DNA of 55,395 nucleotides, taken from Ignavibacteria bacterium RIFCSPLOWO2_12_FULL_56_21. GTDB lineage: Bacteria > Bacteroidota > Ignavibacteria > UBA10030. The stretch is from contig MHAK01000127.1 in NCBI GenBank assembly GCA_001802945.1, positions 1 through 55,395 on the forward strand, in the 5' to 3' direction. Position 1 is the first letter of the stretch, and every line of letters begins with the position of its first letter. This document shows positions 18,916 through 28,678 of the stretch, one piece after another. The notes under the pieces were generated by a model. It ran no database searches. It was not told the DNA's origin and worked only from the letters and a program-made list of their open reading frames with translations. A program made the translations under genes and the position numbers.

Positions 18916-19322
18916 GCGAGAAGGCGACGATATTCCACAGAAATACACCTTTCCATAACTACGGCCAGGCCTGCCCGCTCCGCCCTTGCGGCGGCTGCCT
19001 CGTTCGTCGCACCCAACTGCAGCCACACCGCTTTCGCATGCACGGCGATCGCTTGGTCCACGATCTCATCGACCGCGTCGGGCCTTCGAAAGACATCGAC
19101 AATATCGATCGGTCGCGGGATGGAGGCCAGGTTCGGATAGCACGTGCGACCGTTCGTTTCCGTGTATGCCGGATTTACAGGATACACCTCATATCCTTGA
19201 CGGATCAGGAAATCAGCAATGGAGTTGCTGTCCCGATACGGTTTTGGCGAAGCTCCAACGACGGCGATCGTTGCGGCGGACGACAAAAGGTCGCGGATGC
19301 GCCCGTCATCTTCGATGGGCAT
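18912..19322 (-). CDS. CoA-binding domain protein (YccU-like)
   Basis: A 136-residue single-domain Rossmann protein with IAVVGASPKPYRDSN near residue 18, GYEVYPVNP near 43 and VWLQLGATNEAAAARAERAG near the end. This is the small stand-alone CoA-binding family (YccU type) related to the N-terminus of succinyl-CoA synthetase alpha and NDP-forming acyl-CoA synthetases. No catalytic activity is known. It lies three bases after gcvP and overlaps the BamA-like start by four bases, so it is co-transcribed. Confidence 0.88.
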   Translation of the reverse strand: MPIEDDGRIRDLLSSAATIAVVGASPKPYRDSNSIADFLIRQGYEVYPVNPAYTETNGRTCYPNLASIPRPIDIVDVFRRPDAVDEIVDQAIAVHAKAVWLQLGATNEAAAARAERAGLAVVMERCISVEYRRLLA

Positions 19323-19325
19323 TCG

Positions 19326-22226
19326 TCAGGCCTCAGCGCCCATGTACTGCTCGATCGGCGGGCACGCACACATGATGTTCCTGTCACCGTACGTGTTGTT
19401 GATGCGCCCCGACGCCGGCCAGAATTTCCGTTCTCGCACAAACGGCAGAGGATATGCGGCTTTCGACCTCGTATAGCTATGCTTCCAGTCGTCGGCAGTT
19501 ACTGCCTGCGCCGTATGCGGCGCGTTCTTCAGGACGTTATCCACCGTGTCGGCGTTTCCTTCAACGATCTCTCGTATCTCCTCGCGAATGGATAGGAGCG
19601 CCTGGGCAAACCGGTCGAGCTCCGATTTCGATTCGCTTTCCGTCGGCTCGATCATCATCGTGCCTGCGACTGGAAACGAGACCGTGGGGGCATGGAATCC
19701 GTAGTCCATCAATCGTTTTGCCATGTCTTCAACGTCTACACCCGCACGGTCCTTGAATTCCTTCATGTTGAGGATGAATTCATGACCAACGCGTCCCGTT
19801 GCACCTTGATACAGTACGGGATACGCCTGTGACAACCTGGCCTTCAGGTAGTTGGCGTTCAAGATCGCGTATCTGGTGGCTTCGGTGACGCCGTGAGCTC
19901 CGAGCATCTTGATGTATCCGTATGAGATCAACAGAATGCTTGCGCTCGCCCACGGAGCCGATGATACGGCCGGAATGGCTTTCTGTCCCCCGGTCTGTAC
20001 GACCGAATGACCCGGCAGAAACGGAGCAAGATGTGCCGCCGCACATATCGGCCCCATGCCCGGACCGCCTCCGCCGTGCGGAATCGCAAACGTCTTGTGA
20101 AGATTGATATGGCAGACGTCCGCTCCAATGAGCGCCGGGCTTGTGAGGCCGACCTGCGCGTTCATGTTCGCTCCGTCCATATACACCTGACCGCCGTATG
20201 TGTGAACGATCTTGCAGATTTCCCGGATCTCTTCTTCAAACACCCCGTGCGTCGACGGATACGTCACCATCAATGCGGCGAGCTCATGTGCGTGAAGTTT
20301 CGCCTTTGCCCTCAGGTCGGCGAGATCGATGTTACCCCGTTCATCGCAATTAACGACCACGACATTCATGCCGGCCATGACAGCGCTTGCCGGATTAGTT
20401 CCGTGTGCTGACGACGGTATCAGTGCGACTGTGCGATGACGGTCTCCGTGATCCTGATGATACGCGCGGATCACGAGCAGTCCGGTGAATTCTCCTTGCG
20501 CACCTGAATTCGGCTGGAGCGAACACGCGGGTAACCCCGTGATCTCGCACAATGCTTTCTCCAATTCGCGAAACACATGCCGGTACCCTTCCGACTGGTT
20601 GAGGGGAGCGAAGGGGTGCAGCGCGGCGAACTCAGGCCAGGAGACGGGCATCAGTTCCGCGGCCGCATTGAGCTTCATCGTGCACGATCCGAGCGGGATC
20701 ATGGAGTGCGTCAGCGACAGGTCCTTGTTCTCCAGTCTCTTGATGTAGCGCATCAAGTCCGATTCGGATCTGTAGAGATGGAAGACAGGATGCGTGAGGT
20801 ATGAGCTTGTGCGGGCGAACGGTTCACGATACGGCGGCGGAGCCTGCGTGTCTCCGGTTGGAATCGGAACGGGTTTACTCACAGCGCGTGCACATGCGGA
20901 ACGGAGCGCAGCCACATCCTCGATATCCGTTGTCTCATCGAACGCCACGACGATACGCGTCGCATCATACCGCCGCACGTTGTAGCCGGCATCAAGAGCA
21001 TTTTTCAGGATAGCGTCCGCCGTCGTCGCCTTTCCTGCATCGATCTTGAGCGTATCAAAGTAGACCGTGTTTTCCTGGCGGTACCCGAGACGCGTAAGGT
21101 CTCGCTCGAACTGTACGGCAAAGCCGTGGATACGCGATGCAATCGCCCGCAATCCTTCCGGTCCATGGTAGACCGCGTACAGCCCGGCCATGACCGCCAG
21201 CAATGCCTGGGCGGTGCAAATATTCGAGGTGGCCTTTTCCCGGCGGATGTGTTGTTCGCGGGTCTGCAGTGTCATCCGAAACGCAGTGGCCTGCTGTGCA
21301 TCGATCGACACACCGATGATCCGTCCCGGAATTGAACGAATGTATTCAGTCTTGGTCGCGAAGAATGCGGCGTGCGGACCGCCAAAACCCATGGGCACGC
21401 CGAACCGTTGAGAATTTCCGACGACGACATCAGCCCCCATTTCGCCCGGCGGCGTCAAGAGTGTCAACGCCATGAGGTCGGTGGCCACTATCGCGATCCC
21501 GGAAACTGCATGGATCGCATCGATCTGTGTCCGTATATCCGATACGCGTCCGTCCTCTCCCGGATACTGGGTGAGGAGCGCGAAGAAGGACGCGTCGGGC
21601 ACTGTTTGCGAATCATCAGCCGTGACAACTTCTAATCCAAGCGGCAAAGCCCTCGTCCGGAGAACGTCCACAGTGTGTTTGTAGACGGAAGATGCAACGA
21701 AGATCTTCTTCCGGGCATGGCCGTTCGCAGAACGATTCACGATACCGTATGCCATGGTCATCGCTTCTGCCGCCGCGGTCCCTTCGTCCAACAACGATGC
21801 GTTCGCCACATCCATACCGGTGAGGTCCATCACCATCGTCTGGAAATTCAGCAGCGCTTCCAGCCGGCCTTGAGAGATCTCAGGCTGGTACGGCGTGTAT
21901 TGCGTGTACCAACCCGGGTTTTCGAAAACATTGCGTTGAATAACGGCGGGAGTGACGGCGCCGTAGTATCCGAGACCGAGATACGACGTTCGAACGATAT
22001 TCTTGTCTGCGATGCTCCTCATATGACGGACAAAGCGATGTTCGCTCATTCCGTCGCCCAAGTCCATCGGCGTTGTGCGTCTGATCGATGCAGGAACGGT
22101 CTGTTCGATCAAAGCCTCAAGGCTCGGCACGCCGATGACGTTGAGCATCTCCTGAAGCTCTTCCGGTCCGGGCCCTATATGCCGTTGCTCGAATTCAGTG
22201 GAGACGCGATTGTCGGGACTGTTCAT
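19326..22226 (-). CDS. gcvP: Glycine dehydrogenase (decarboxylating), P protein of glycine cleavage
   Basis: This is a full-length single-chain P protein (966 residues), equivalent to the fused GcvPA-GcvPB form. It decarboxylates glycine with pyridoxal phosphate and passes the aminomethyl group to lipoylated GcvH. The N-terminal half has FEQRHIGPGPEE, SLLDEGTAAAEAM and GFGGPHAAFFA. The C-terminal half has the cofactor Lys711 in INLHKTFAIPHGGGGPGMGP. The T, H and L partners are not in the window. Its ATG overlaps the rnc stop by four bases, and no glycine riboswitch was seen because there is no leader. It adds one-carbon units to the same folate pool as histidine degradation. Confidence 0.97.
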   Translation of the reverse strand: MNSPDNRVSTEFEQRHIGPGPEELQEMLNVIGVPSLEALIEQTVPASIRRTTPMDLGDGMSEHRFVRHMRSIADKNIVRTSYLGLGYYGAVTPAVIQRNVFENPGWYTQYTPYQPEISQGRLEALLNFQTMVMDLTGMDVANASLLDEGTAAAEAMTMAYGIVNRSANGHARKKIFVASSVYKHTVDVLRTRALPLGLEVVTADDSQTVPDASFFALLTQYPGEDGRVSDIRTQIDAIHAVSGIAIVATDLMALTLLTPPGEMGADVVVGNSQRFGVPMGFGGPHAAFFATKTEYIRSIPGRIIGVSIDAQQATAFRMTLQTREQHIRREKATSNICTAQALLAVMAGLYAVYHGPEGLRAIASRIHGFAVQFERDLTRLGYRQENTVYFDTLKIDAGKATTADAILKNALDAGYNVRRYDATRIVVAFDETTDIEDVAALRSACARAVSKPVPIPTGDTQAPPPYREPFARTSSYLTHPVFHLYRSESDLMRYIKRLENKDLSLTHSMIPLGSCTMKLNAAAELMPVSWPEFAALHPFAPLNQSEGYRHVFRELEKALCEITGLPACSLQPNSGAQGEFTGLLVIRAYHQDHGDRHRTVALIPSSAHGTNPASAVMAGMNVVVVNCDERGNIDLADLRAKAKLHAHELAALMVTYPSTHGVFEEEIREICKIVHTYGGQVYMDGANMNAQVGLTSPALIGADVCHINLHKTFAIPHGGGGPGMGPICAAAHLAPFLPGHSVVQTGGQKAIPAVSSAPWASASILLISYGYIKMLGAHGVTEATRYAILNANYLKARLSQAYPVLYQGATGRVGHEFILNMKEFKDRAGVDVEDMAKRLMDYGFHAPTVSFPVAGTMMIEPTESESKSELDRFAQALLSIREEIREIVEGNADTVDNVLKNAPHTAQAVTADDWKHSYTRSKAAYPLPFVRERKFWPASGRINNTYGDRNIMCACPPIEQYMGAEA

Positions 22227-23053
22227 GGTACGTTCGATATCGGTGGTTCGGTGGAAAGGGGCAACTCTTTGTGGATTTTTTCGAGAGCCTGGGCGGCGGC
22301 CGCTTGTTCCGCGTCCTTTTTGCTCCGTCCGGAGCCGATGCCGTACGGATCGGACCCCAAAGTGACTTCGATCGTGAAACGGCGGTCATGCTCCGGTCCC
22401 TCTTCTTTCAGGACGTTGTAACGCGGAATCCCGAGGGAACGGCTCTGCGCGTATTCGAGCAGCGCGCTCTTGTAATTGTCGTCCAGTGCCGCAACGGACG
22501 TAAGGTCGACCGCAGACAGGAGCGTGCGATCGACAAACTCCCTTGCCTCCTCCAGACCGCCGTCGAGATAGATGGCGCCGATCACCGACTCAAACGCATC
22601 GGCAACAATCGATTCCGACCCGCTGTCAAGCGATTGCGCCGCGCTGGCACTGAGGAGGAGCACGGTATTGAGGCCGAGCGCCCGCGATCGTTGGGCAAGT
22701 ATTCGCCGATTGACCAGACGCGAACGCAGTTTTGTCAGTTCGCCTTCTTCTTGATCGGGCATGGAACGGTACAAGTGGTCGGCGACAAGAAAATTGAGGA
22801 TGGCATCTCCCAGAAATTCCAGCCGTTCATTAGATGTCCAGGTGCCATCGGTAATGGGAAGGAACGATCTGTGGAGAAGCGCTTCGAGAAACAGATCCCG
22901 ACGGCGGGGTCGGTATCCGAGCATCGATGCAAGCTGTGAGAACGTAAATCCGCGCCGACGCAGTTCGGCGTCCAATGTCCGGATGCGTTTGTCGCCGGAA
23001 AAGAAGGGGAATCTGGAGAGAAGGGGGAGGACCCCGACGAACCGCCGAATCAC
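22223..23053 (-). CDS. rnc: Ribonuclease III
   Basis: RNase III cleaves double-stranded RNA in rRNA and mRNA processing. The catalytic domain has NERLEFLGDAILNFLVADHLY and DAFESVIGAIYLDGG; the C-terminal dsRNA-binding domain has DNYKSALLEYAQS and GIGSGRSKKDAEQAAAAQAL. The GTG at 23053 is chosen (276 residues) because a GAGGAAC motif lies just upstream and because longer versions would run back into the fabF coding sequence. The N-terminal extension of about 45 residues before the catalytic domain is hydrophobic/basic (VIRRFVGVLPLLSRF), as in related Chlorobi-group proteins. It is coupled to gcvP by a four-base overlap. Confidence 0.93.
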   Translation of the reverse strand: MIRRFVGVLPLLSRFPFFSGDKRIRTLDAELRRRGFTFSQLASMLGYRPRRRDLFLEALLHRSFLPITDGTWTSNERLEFLGDAILNFLVADHLYRSMPDQEEGELTKLRSRLVNRRILAQRSRALGLNTVLLLSASAAQSLDSGSESIVADAFESVIGAIYLDGGLEEAREFVDRTLLSAVDLTSVAALDDNYKSALLEYAQSRSLGIPRYNVLKEEGPEHDRRFTIEVTLGSDPYGIGSGRSKKDAEQAAAAQALEKIHKELPLSTEPPISNVP

Positions 23054-23096
23054 CGTTCCTCGCTCCCGCACCCCGCAACGGGGGTGGGACGATCCA

Positions 23097-24353
23097 TCAT
23101 CCGATGTATCGCCGGAAAAGGATGGATGCGTTGTGGCCGCCGAACCCGAATGTGTTGCTGATTGCAACATCGACCTTCCAATCCCGAGCTGTGTTCGGGA
23201 TGTAATTGAGGTCGCATTCCTCGTCCGGGACCACCTGGTTGATGGTTGGATGGACTTTGTTGTGGACAATCGAAAGGACCGTCGCTATCGACTCGACTGC
23301 ACCTGCTGCACCCAGCAGGTGTCCGATCATTGACTTTGTGGAATTGACGGCAAGTTTCTTCGCATGATCACCGAAGACTTTTTTGATCGCCGCAGTCTCG
23401 TTTTTGTCGCCGACGGGCGTGGAAGTCCCGTGCGTATTGATGTACTGAACAGATTCGGGCGGAAGGCCTGCATCCTTCAGCGCAATCCGCATCGACCGTT
23501 GCGCGCCCTCTCCTTCCGGAGCCGGTTCCGTGATATGGTGGGCGTCGGCCGTAAAACCGATGCCGCTGACTTCCGCATAGATCTTGGCTCCGCGCTTCAT
23601 TGCATGTCCTAGCTCCTCGAGAATGAACGCGCCCCCGCCTTCGCCCATGACAAAACCATCGCGCTCCTTGTCGAACGGTCGGCTTGCCTTCGTGGGAGCG
23701 TCATTCCTTGTCGACAAGGCCTTCATTGCATTGAAGCCGCCGATGCCCATTTCGCAAATGCCGGCTTCTGAGCCGCCGGTGATCATGATGTCTGCGTCGC
23801 CCCTCTGGATGAGGATGAAGGAATCGCCGATCGCATGCGACGACGTGGCGCACGCGGACGTTGTCGCATAGTTCGGGCCCTTGACGCCGTATTTCATGGA
23901 AATGCGCCCCGCGGCGATATCGGAAATCATCATCGGTATGAAGAATGGGCTGATCCGATGAGGTCCTTTCGACTCCCAAAGCGTCTGCTGTTGTTTCGCA
24001 TTGGTCTGCATGCCGCCGATGCCGGAGCCCCAGATGACGCCTACGCGATCGCGGTCGACCGATTCGAACTTCACACCCGAATCCGCCACGGCCATTTCAG
24101 CGGCGGCGAGCGCGTAATGCGTGAACGGATCGCACCGTTGCACCAGCTTGCGGTCCATGAATTTCAGGGGATCGAACCCCTTCAGCTGGCAGGCAAACTT
24201 CGTATCGTATTCGGAGGCATCGAAATACGTAATGGGCGCGGCTCCGCTGACGCCTGCAAGGAGGTTGTTCCAAAACTCCTCCACAGTGTTGCCGATCGGG
24301 GTGATTGCCCCCATGCCGGTGATAACCACTCGTCGTGTGCCGTTAAACGCCAT
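23097..24353 (-). CDS. fabF: Beta-ketoacyl-ACP synthase II
   Basis: FabF (418 residues) elongates acyl-ACP with malonyl-ACP. The Cys-His-His triad is intact: the nucleophile in TTSACATSSHAIG, the first His in INTHGTSTPVGD and the second in KSMIGHLLGAAGAVE. The N-terminus RRVVITGMGAITPIGN is standard. It lies directly downstream of acpP, as in most bacteria, with a 59-bp gap. The rnc frame begins 43 bp past the stop. Confidence 0.97.
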   Translation of the reverse strand: MAFNGTRRVVITGMGAITPIGNTVEEFWNNLLAGVSGAAPITYFDASEYDTKFACQLKGFDPLKFMDRKLVQRCDPFTHYALAAAEMAVADSGVKFESVDRDRVGVIWGSGIGGMQTNAKQQQTLWESKGPHRISPFFIPMMISDIAAGRISMKYGVKGPNYATTSACATSSHAIGDSFILIQRGDADIMITGGSEAGICEMGIGGFNAMKALSTRNDAPTKASRPFDKERDGFVMGEGGGAFILEELGHAMKRGAKIYAEVSGIGFTADAHHITEPAPEGEGAQRSMRIALKDAGLPPESVQYINTHGTSTPVGDKNETAAIKKVFGDHAKKLAVNSTKSMIGHLLGAAGAVESIATVLSIVHNKVHPTINQVVPDEECDLNYIPNTARDWKVDVAISNTFGFGGHNASILFRRYIG

Positions 24354-24412
24354 AAGTATCGTCCCTTGAAGCGTGCAGCGCCTCCGCCAGCCAGAGGCGC
24401 TTCATCGCCCGA

Positions 24413-24652
24413 TTATTGAATGCCTTTTCCGCCGAGGTACTTTGTGACGTCACCGACGGTCGAGATCTTCTCGGCATCTTCGTCCGGAATCTGAATGTTG
24501 AAGGCCTTCTCAAACTCCATTACCAGCTCAACGGTGTCGAGCGAGTCGGCGCCAAGGTCGTTCGTAAACGACGCTTCGGGCGTAACCTGCGCCGCATCGA
24601 CGCCGAGCTTTGCAACAATGATGTCTCTAACCTTAGAGGTAACGTCGGACAT
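24413..24652 (-). CDS. acpP: Acyl carrier protein
   Basis: A 79-residue acidic, helical protein with the phosphopantetheine attachment Ser37 in [19 protein letters not shown]. It carries growing fatty acyl chains as thioesters for FabD, FabF, FabG, FabH and PlsX. A strong AAGGAG site sits eight bases before the ATG, consistent with the high expression expected of ACP. It lies between fabG and fabF in the usual order. Confidence 0.98.
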   Translation of the reverse strand: MSDVTSKVRDIIVAKLGVDAAQVTPEASFTNDLGADSLDTVELVMEFEKAFNIQIPDEDAEKISTVGDVTKYLGGKGIQ

Positions 24653-24702
24653 GGTGATACTCCTTGATTGAAGTGATAGAACTATCTGTGCTGCCGTCTA
24701 TG

Positions 24703-25449
24703 CTACATGACGATCCCGCCGTCCACGCACAACACCTGACCTGTAATATACCCTGCACCGGGACCTGCGAGGAACACGACAACGCTCGCAATCTCCTCCG
24801 GCTTAGCCGTGCGCTTCATCGGAATAATGTTCATGAGCGCCTCTCGCTGCTGCGGCGTCAATTTTTCTGTCATGTCGGTGTCCACAAATCCCGGAGCCAC
24901 CGCGTTGACCTGAATATTGCGAGAGGCGAGCTCTTTTGCAAGGGATTTTGTCAGTCCGATCATGCCGGCCTTTGCCGCGCTGTAATTCACTTGCCCGGCG
25001 TTGCCGATCACACCGCTGATCGAACTGATATTGATGATGCGGCCGCTGCGTTGGCCCATCATCGGGCGACAAACGGCTTTCGCAAAATTAAAGGCGCTTT
25101 TCAGATTCGTATCGATGACATCGGTCCAATCCTGGTCGCTCATGCGCATCAGGAGGCCGTCCTTCGTGATGCCGGCGTTGTTGACAAGAACGTCCAGCCG
25201 CGTCCATGCCGAGATGACCCGGTCAACCGTTTGCTGAGCTGCGGCGGAATCCTTCGCGTCTGACTGCAACGCGAGCGCTTGTTTGCCCAAAGCTTCAACT
25301 TCCTTGACGACAGCCTCCGCCGCAGTGCCGGCGCTTTTGTAGGTGAATGCAACGTTCGCGCCTTCCGCCGCGCACGCGAGGACGATCGATCGGCCGATCC
25401 CGCGGGATCCGCCCGTCACCAATACCGTATTATCCTTGAGCGATGCCAT
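24703..25449 (-). CDS. fabG: 3-oxoacyl-ACP reductase
   Basis: A 248-residue short-chain dehydrogenase with the NADPH-binding TGGSRGIGRSI, the NNAGIT motif, catalytic Ser in ISSISGVIGN and YSAAKAG (YxxxK). It reduces 3-ketoacyl-ACP in each elongation cycle. The C-terminal GAGYITGQVLCVDGGIVM is typical of FabG. Its start overlaps the fabD 3' end by 20 bp, indicating co-transcription. Confidence 0.97.
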   Translation of the reverse strand: MASLKDNTVLVTGGSRGIGRSIVLACAAEGANVAFTYKSAGTAAEAVVKEVEALGKQALALQSDAKDSAAAQQTVDRVISAWTRLDVLVNNAGITKDGLLMRMSDQDWTDVIDTNLKSAFNFAKAVCRPMMGQRSGRIINISSISGVIGNAGQVNYSAAKAGMIGLTKSLAKELASRNIQVNAVAPGFVDTDMTEKLTPQQREALMNIIPMKRTAKPEEIASVVVFLAGPGAGYITGQVLCVDGGIVM

Positions 25450-26362
25450 TGTGGTATGCCGTCAGATCTGCGATCGTGTCGACGCCGCGTACCCGAACTT
25501 CAGGAGCGATGCGCTTGACAAGTCCTTGCAGCACTTTCCCCGGCCCGACCTCGACAAATTCTCGAGCTCCGGCGGCCGCCATACGCTGAACGCTCTCTTC
25601 CCAACGTACCGGACTTGTCAACTGTTGCACCAAGAGGTCGCGGATATCGGACGAGGACCGCACTGGACGAGCGGTGACATTTGCAAAGACCGGACTGCGC
25701 GCGTCTCGGATCTCCGTTTGCTCGAGTGCGGCCTTCAATCCTTCCCGAGCGGACGACATGAGCGGCGAATGAAACGCTCCGCTCACCTGCAGTTCCTTCA
25801 CCAGCTTCGCGCCGCGCTGCCTTGCCATGTCCATTGCTGTTCGAACGCCTTCAATGGAGCCGGATATGACAACCTGTCCGGGAGAGTTGAAATTCGCCGC
25901 TTGTACTACCCCGGCATGCCCGGCTGCCGTGCACACATCGTTCACAACGTCCGGAAGAAGCCCGATCACGGCGGCCATCGTCCCCGGATATTCTTCACCC
26001 GCCCGCTGCATCAATTCACCGCGCAAACGAACGAGGCGAAGACCCTGGTCGAATGTGAGCGCCCCGGCGTAGACAAGCGCGGAGTATTCGCCCAACGAAT
26101 GACCCGCCGCCATGTCGGCGGAATCGGCCCCAAGAAGTTCGGCCGCCGCCAGGCTGTGAACAAAGATCGCCGGCTGAGTGTTCTTCGTTTGCTTCAGCTC
26201 GAGATCCGGTCCCTCAAAGCACAACTTCGAAAGCGCCATGCCGAGAACTTCATCTGCACACTCAAAGAGCCGTCGGGCCTCTTGTCGACTTTCGAACAGG
26301 TCCCTGCCCATCCCCACGTACTGCGAGCCCTGTCCCGGAAATACGAAAGCGAGCGAGCTCAT
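25430..26362 (-). CDS. fabD: Malonyl-CoA:ACP transacylase
   Basis: FabD (310 residues) loads malonate onto ACP. It starts with LAFVFPGQGSQYVGMG and carries the nucleophilic Ser in GHSLGEYSAL. The conserved QVVISGS and GAFHSPLM segments follow. The ATG at 26362 is chosen because the FabD family begins exactly there; an upstream extension overlaps fabH and has no similarity. It begins 13 bp after the fabH stop, and its 3' end overlaps fabG by 20 bp. Confidence 0.96.
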   Translation of the reverse strand: MSSLAFVFPGQGSQYVGMGRDLFESRQEARRLFECADEVLGMALSKLCFEGPDLELKQTKNTQPAIFVHSLAAAELLGADSADMAAGHSLGEYSALVYAGALTFDQGLRLVRLRGELMQRAGEEYPGTMAAVIGLLPDVVNDVCTAAGHAGVVQAANFNSPGQVVISGSIEGVRTAMDMARQRGAKLVKELQVSGAFHSPLMSSAREGLKAALEQTEIRDARSPVFANVTARPVRSSSDIRDLLVQQLTSPVRWEESVQRMAAAGAREFVEVGPGKVLQGLVKRIAPEVRVRGVDTIADLTAYHNGIAQG

Positions 26363-26375
26363 CCGGCGATCGTTC

Positions 26376-27392
26376 TCATGCTGAGCCGGGTATCGACCAT
26401 TTGACGTACGCCGCGCCCCAGGTATACCCCGCGCCGAATGCTGCGAGGACAATGTTATGACCCCGCGTCAAACGTCCGTCGCGAACCCATTCTGACAAGC
26501 ACAGCGGGATCGTAGCTGCTGTCGTATTCCCGTATTTGTCGATATTAATCATCACCTTGCTTCGGTCGATGCCCATCCGTTCGGCCGTTGCGTCAATGAT
26601 CCGCAGATTCGCCTGATGAGGCACAAGCCACGCGATGTCGGCGCCGGTAAGGTTGTTTCGGTTCATGACCTCCGCCGCCACGTCCGCCATTCCTTTCACG
26701 GCGAGTTTGAACACATTCTTTCCGTCCTGGAAGATGTAATGCATCTTCTTGTCGACGGTTTCATGGCTTGACGGATTGAGGCTTCCCCCACCCTTCATAT
26801 AGAGGAAATCAGCTCCGGCTCCGTCGCAGTACAGCCGTTGATCGATCAACCCGTACCCCTTGTCGGTACTCGGTTCGAGGAGTACCACACCCGCAGCATC
26901 TCCGAACAGAATACACGTGTTCCGGTCCTTGTAGTCGACGATGCTGCTCATCTTGTCGACACCGACCACTAAGACCTTGGAGTGCGCGCCCGATTCAATG
27001 AACTTCGCACCCGTCGTCAGAGCGTACAAAAAGCCGGAACAAGCGGCCAGGATGTCGAAGCCCCAGGCCTGCTTGGCTCCGATCTTTTCCTGGATGATGC
27101 ACGCGGTTGCCGGGAAGAACATATCGGGCGTCACTGTGGCGACGATGATCAAGTCGATGGATTTCAGGTCCACGCCGAACCGGTCGACCAAGTTGCGAAT
27201 GGCCATGACTGCCATATCGCTGCTCGCACCATGCTCCTGGATTCGACGTTCGCTGATGCCCGTGCGAGACCGGATCCATTCGTCGTTGGTGTCGACCATC
27301 TTTTCGAGATCGTGATTCGTTAACACCTTTTCGGGGACGTAGTGTCCCACGGCGGTGATCTCTGCTCTGCGTAGTGTGTGTGTATCTGCCAT
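26376..27392 (-). CDS. fabH: Beta-ketoacyl-ACP synthase III
   Basis: FabH (338 residues) starts fatty acid synthesis by condensing an acyl-CoA with malonyl-ACP. The nucleophilic Cys is in ILAACSGFLYALTTG, the His in VPHQANLRIIDATAERMGI, and the Asn in NIDKYGNTTAATIPL. The start ATG at 27392 lies one base past the plsX stop; the open frame extends upstream into plsX but the family starts here. It is the second step of the plsX-fabHDG-acpP-fabF operon. Confidence 0.96.
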   Translation of the reverse strand: MADTHTLRRAEITAVGHYVPEKVLTNHDLEKMVDTNDEWIRSRTGISERRIQEHGASSDMAVMAIRNLVDRFGVDLKSIDLIIVATVTPDMFFPATACIIQEKIGAKQAWGFDILAACSGFLYALTTGAKFIESGAHSKVLVVGVDKMSSIVDYKDRNTCILFGDAAGVVLLEPSTDKGYGLIDQRLYCDGAGADFLYMKGGGSLNPSSHETVDKKMHYIFQDGKNVFKLAVKGMADVAAEVMNRNNLTGADIAWLVPHQANLRIIDATAERMGIDRSKVMINIDKYGNTTAATIPLCLSEWVRDGRLTRGHNIVLAAFGAGYTWGAAYVKWSIPGSA

Positions 27393-27393
27393 A

Positions 27394-28428
27394 TCAGGAA
27401 GCTGGAACGTGAACGGGCGTGGAAAGGGCCGATGCAATGTGTGAGTTCAATCCGCTGTTGGCAACTTCCATGGCGCGGAGGATCATGTTCTTGATGCCCA
27501 CGGCGGTCGAACTCCCGTGACCGATGATCGATACACCATTGACTCCCAGGACCGGTACGCCGCCATGCTCATTCGGGTCGAGAACGCGCAGAGCGCGCCT
27601 CATGGCCCCGCGGGCCAGTCCAAGAGAGAGCTTGTCTACCGTGCTCTTGTCTGCCGCGGACCGCAGCAGCGACCGCAGAAACGATGGAACGCTTTCACCA
27701 AATTTCAGGACGATGTTGCCAACAAACCCATCGCATACGACAACGTCCGCTTTCGCTTTCAGGATATCTCGACCCTCCACATTACCGATGAAATTCACGG
27801 GACCGGACTCCAGCAATTTGTAGGCCTCCAGCACCACATCTGTTCCCTTATACCGCTCTTCTCCAACATTCAGGAGTGCGACGGTCGGACGGGGCGTACC
27901 CATGACCTTCTGAAAATAGATGCTCCCCATCACTCCGAACTCATACAACTGCTGGGCCCTGCAGTCGACATTCGTTCCGGCGTCAACGAGAAGGCACACT
28001 CCCCGTTCGGCAGGGATGAAAGTTCCGATCGTCGGCCGGCTGACGCCTTTCACTCTCCCCAGAATGAGCGTCGAGGCGGACAACACCGCCCCCGTGTTTC
28101 CCGCGCTGACAAACGCATCCACTCGTCCTTCCTGGTGGTAGCGCATGCCGACGGCGAGAGAAGAATCGCGCTTCAGTTTAAGCGCCGCGGTCGGCGGATC
28201 TTCCATCGTAATGACTTGCGACGCCTGCACCACTTTTAGCGTGTCCGGAGCGCCCACGCGGCCCATTTCTTGACGCAACTTCGGTTCATCTCCCACAAGT
28301 GTCAGGTCGAGAAGAGGCCCGGCATCGCGAATCGCCAACACCGCCCCTTCGACCTCATGTGCAGGGGCGTAGTCGCCCCCCATGGCATCAAGGGCAACGC
28401 GTACTGGTCGCGAAATGGACATCGGCAT
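27394..28428 (-). CDS. plsX: Phosphate acyltransferase PlsX
   Basis: PlsX (344 residues) makes acyl-phosphate from acyl-ACP, the first step of phosphatidic acid synthesis in bacteria using PlsY. Signatures are VALDAMGGDYAP at the N-terminus, VSAGNTGAVLSAS, the FVGNIVLKFGES segment and a late GHGSSTAVGIKNM. A second in-frame ATG at 28422 is an equally plausible start. Placement between rpmF and fabH is the common arrangement and links membrane lipid synthesis to fatty acid synthesis. Confidence 0.96.
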   Translation of the reverse strand: MPMSISRPVRVALDAMGGDYAPAHEVEGAVLAIRDAGPLLDLTLVGDEPKLRQEMGRVGAPDTLKVVQASQVITMEDPPTAALKLKRDSSLAVGMRYHQEGRVDAFVSAGNTGAVLSASTLILGRVKGVSRPTIGTFIPAERGVCLLVDAGTNVDCRAQQLYEFGVMGSIYFQKVMGTPRPTVALLNVGEERYKGTDVVLEAYKLLESGPVNFIGNVEGRDILKAKADVVVCDGFVGNIVLKFGESVPSFLRSLLRSAADKSTVDKLSLGLARGAMRRALRVLDPNEHGGVPVLGVNGVSIIGHGSSTAVGIKNMILRAMEVANSGLNSHIASALSTPVHVPAS

Positions 28429-28469
28429 GAATCATCCCGCAGTCCCATCAGCGGGACGGAGGCGGTTGG

Positions 28470-28652
28470 TTATGCCTCTTTGGGGGTGGTGATCACGCGG
28501 CCGTTGTAATAGCCGCAGTTCGGGCATGCCCGATGCTGCAGCTTCGGCTCGTGGCAGTTGGGGCATTCCTGTGTCGAGGGGACGGTCGCCTTGTAATGAG
28601 TGCGGCGCTTCCGACCACGGGTCTTGGAATGTCGACGTTTGGGATTGGGCAT
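28470..28652 (-). CDS. rpmF: 50S ribosomal protein L32
   Basis: A 60-residue basic protein starting [17 protein letters not shown], with two CxxC pairs (CPNCHEP and CPNCGYYNG) that can bind zinc, the C+ form of L32. Its location after DUF177 and before plsX is one of the most conserved gene neighbourhoods in bacteria, and it ties ribosome and membrane synthesis together. Confidence 0.98.
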   Translation of the reverse strand: MPNPKRRHSKTRGRKRRTHYKATVPSTQECPNCHEPKLQHRACPNCGYYNGRVITTPKEA

Positions 28653-28678
28653 TTCAGTGATCCTTCGTGTTCTCGATA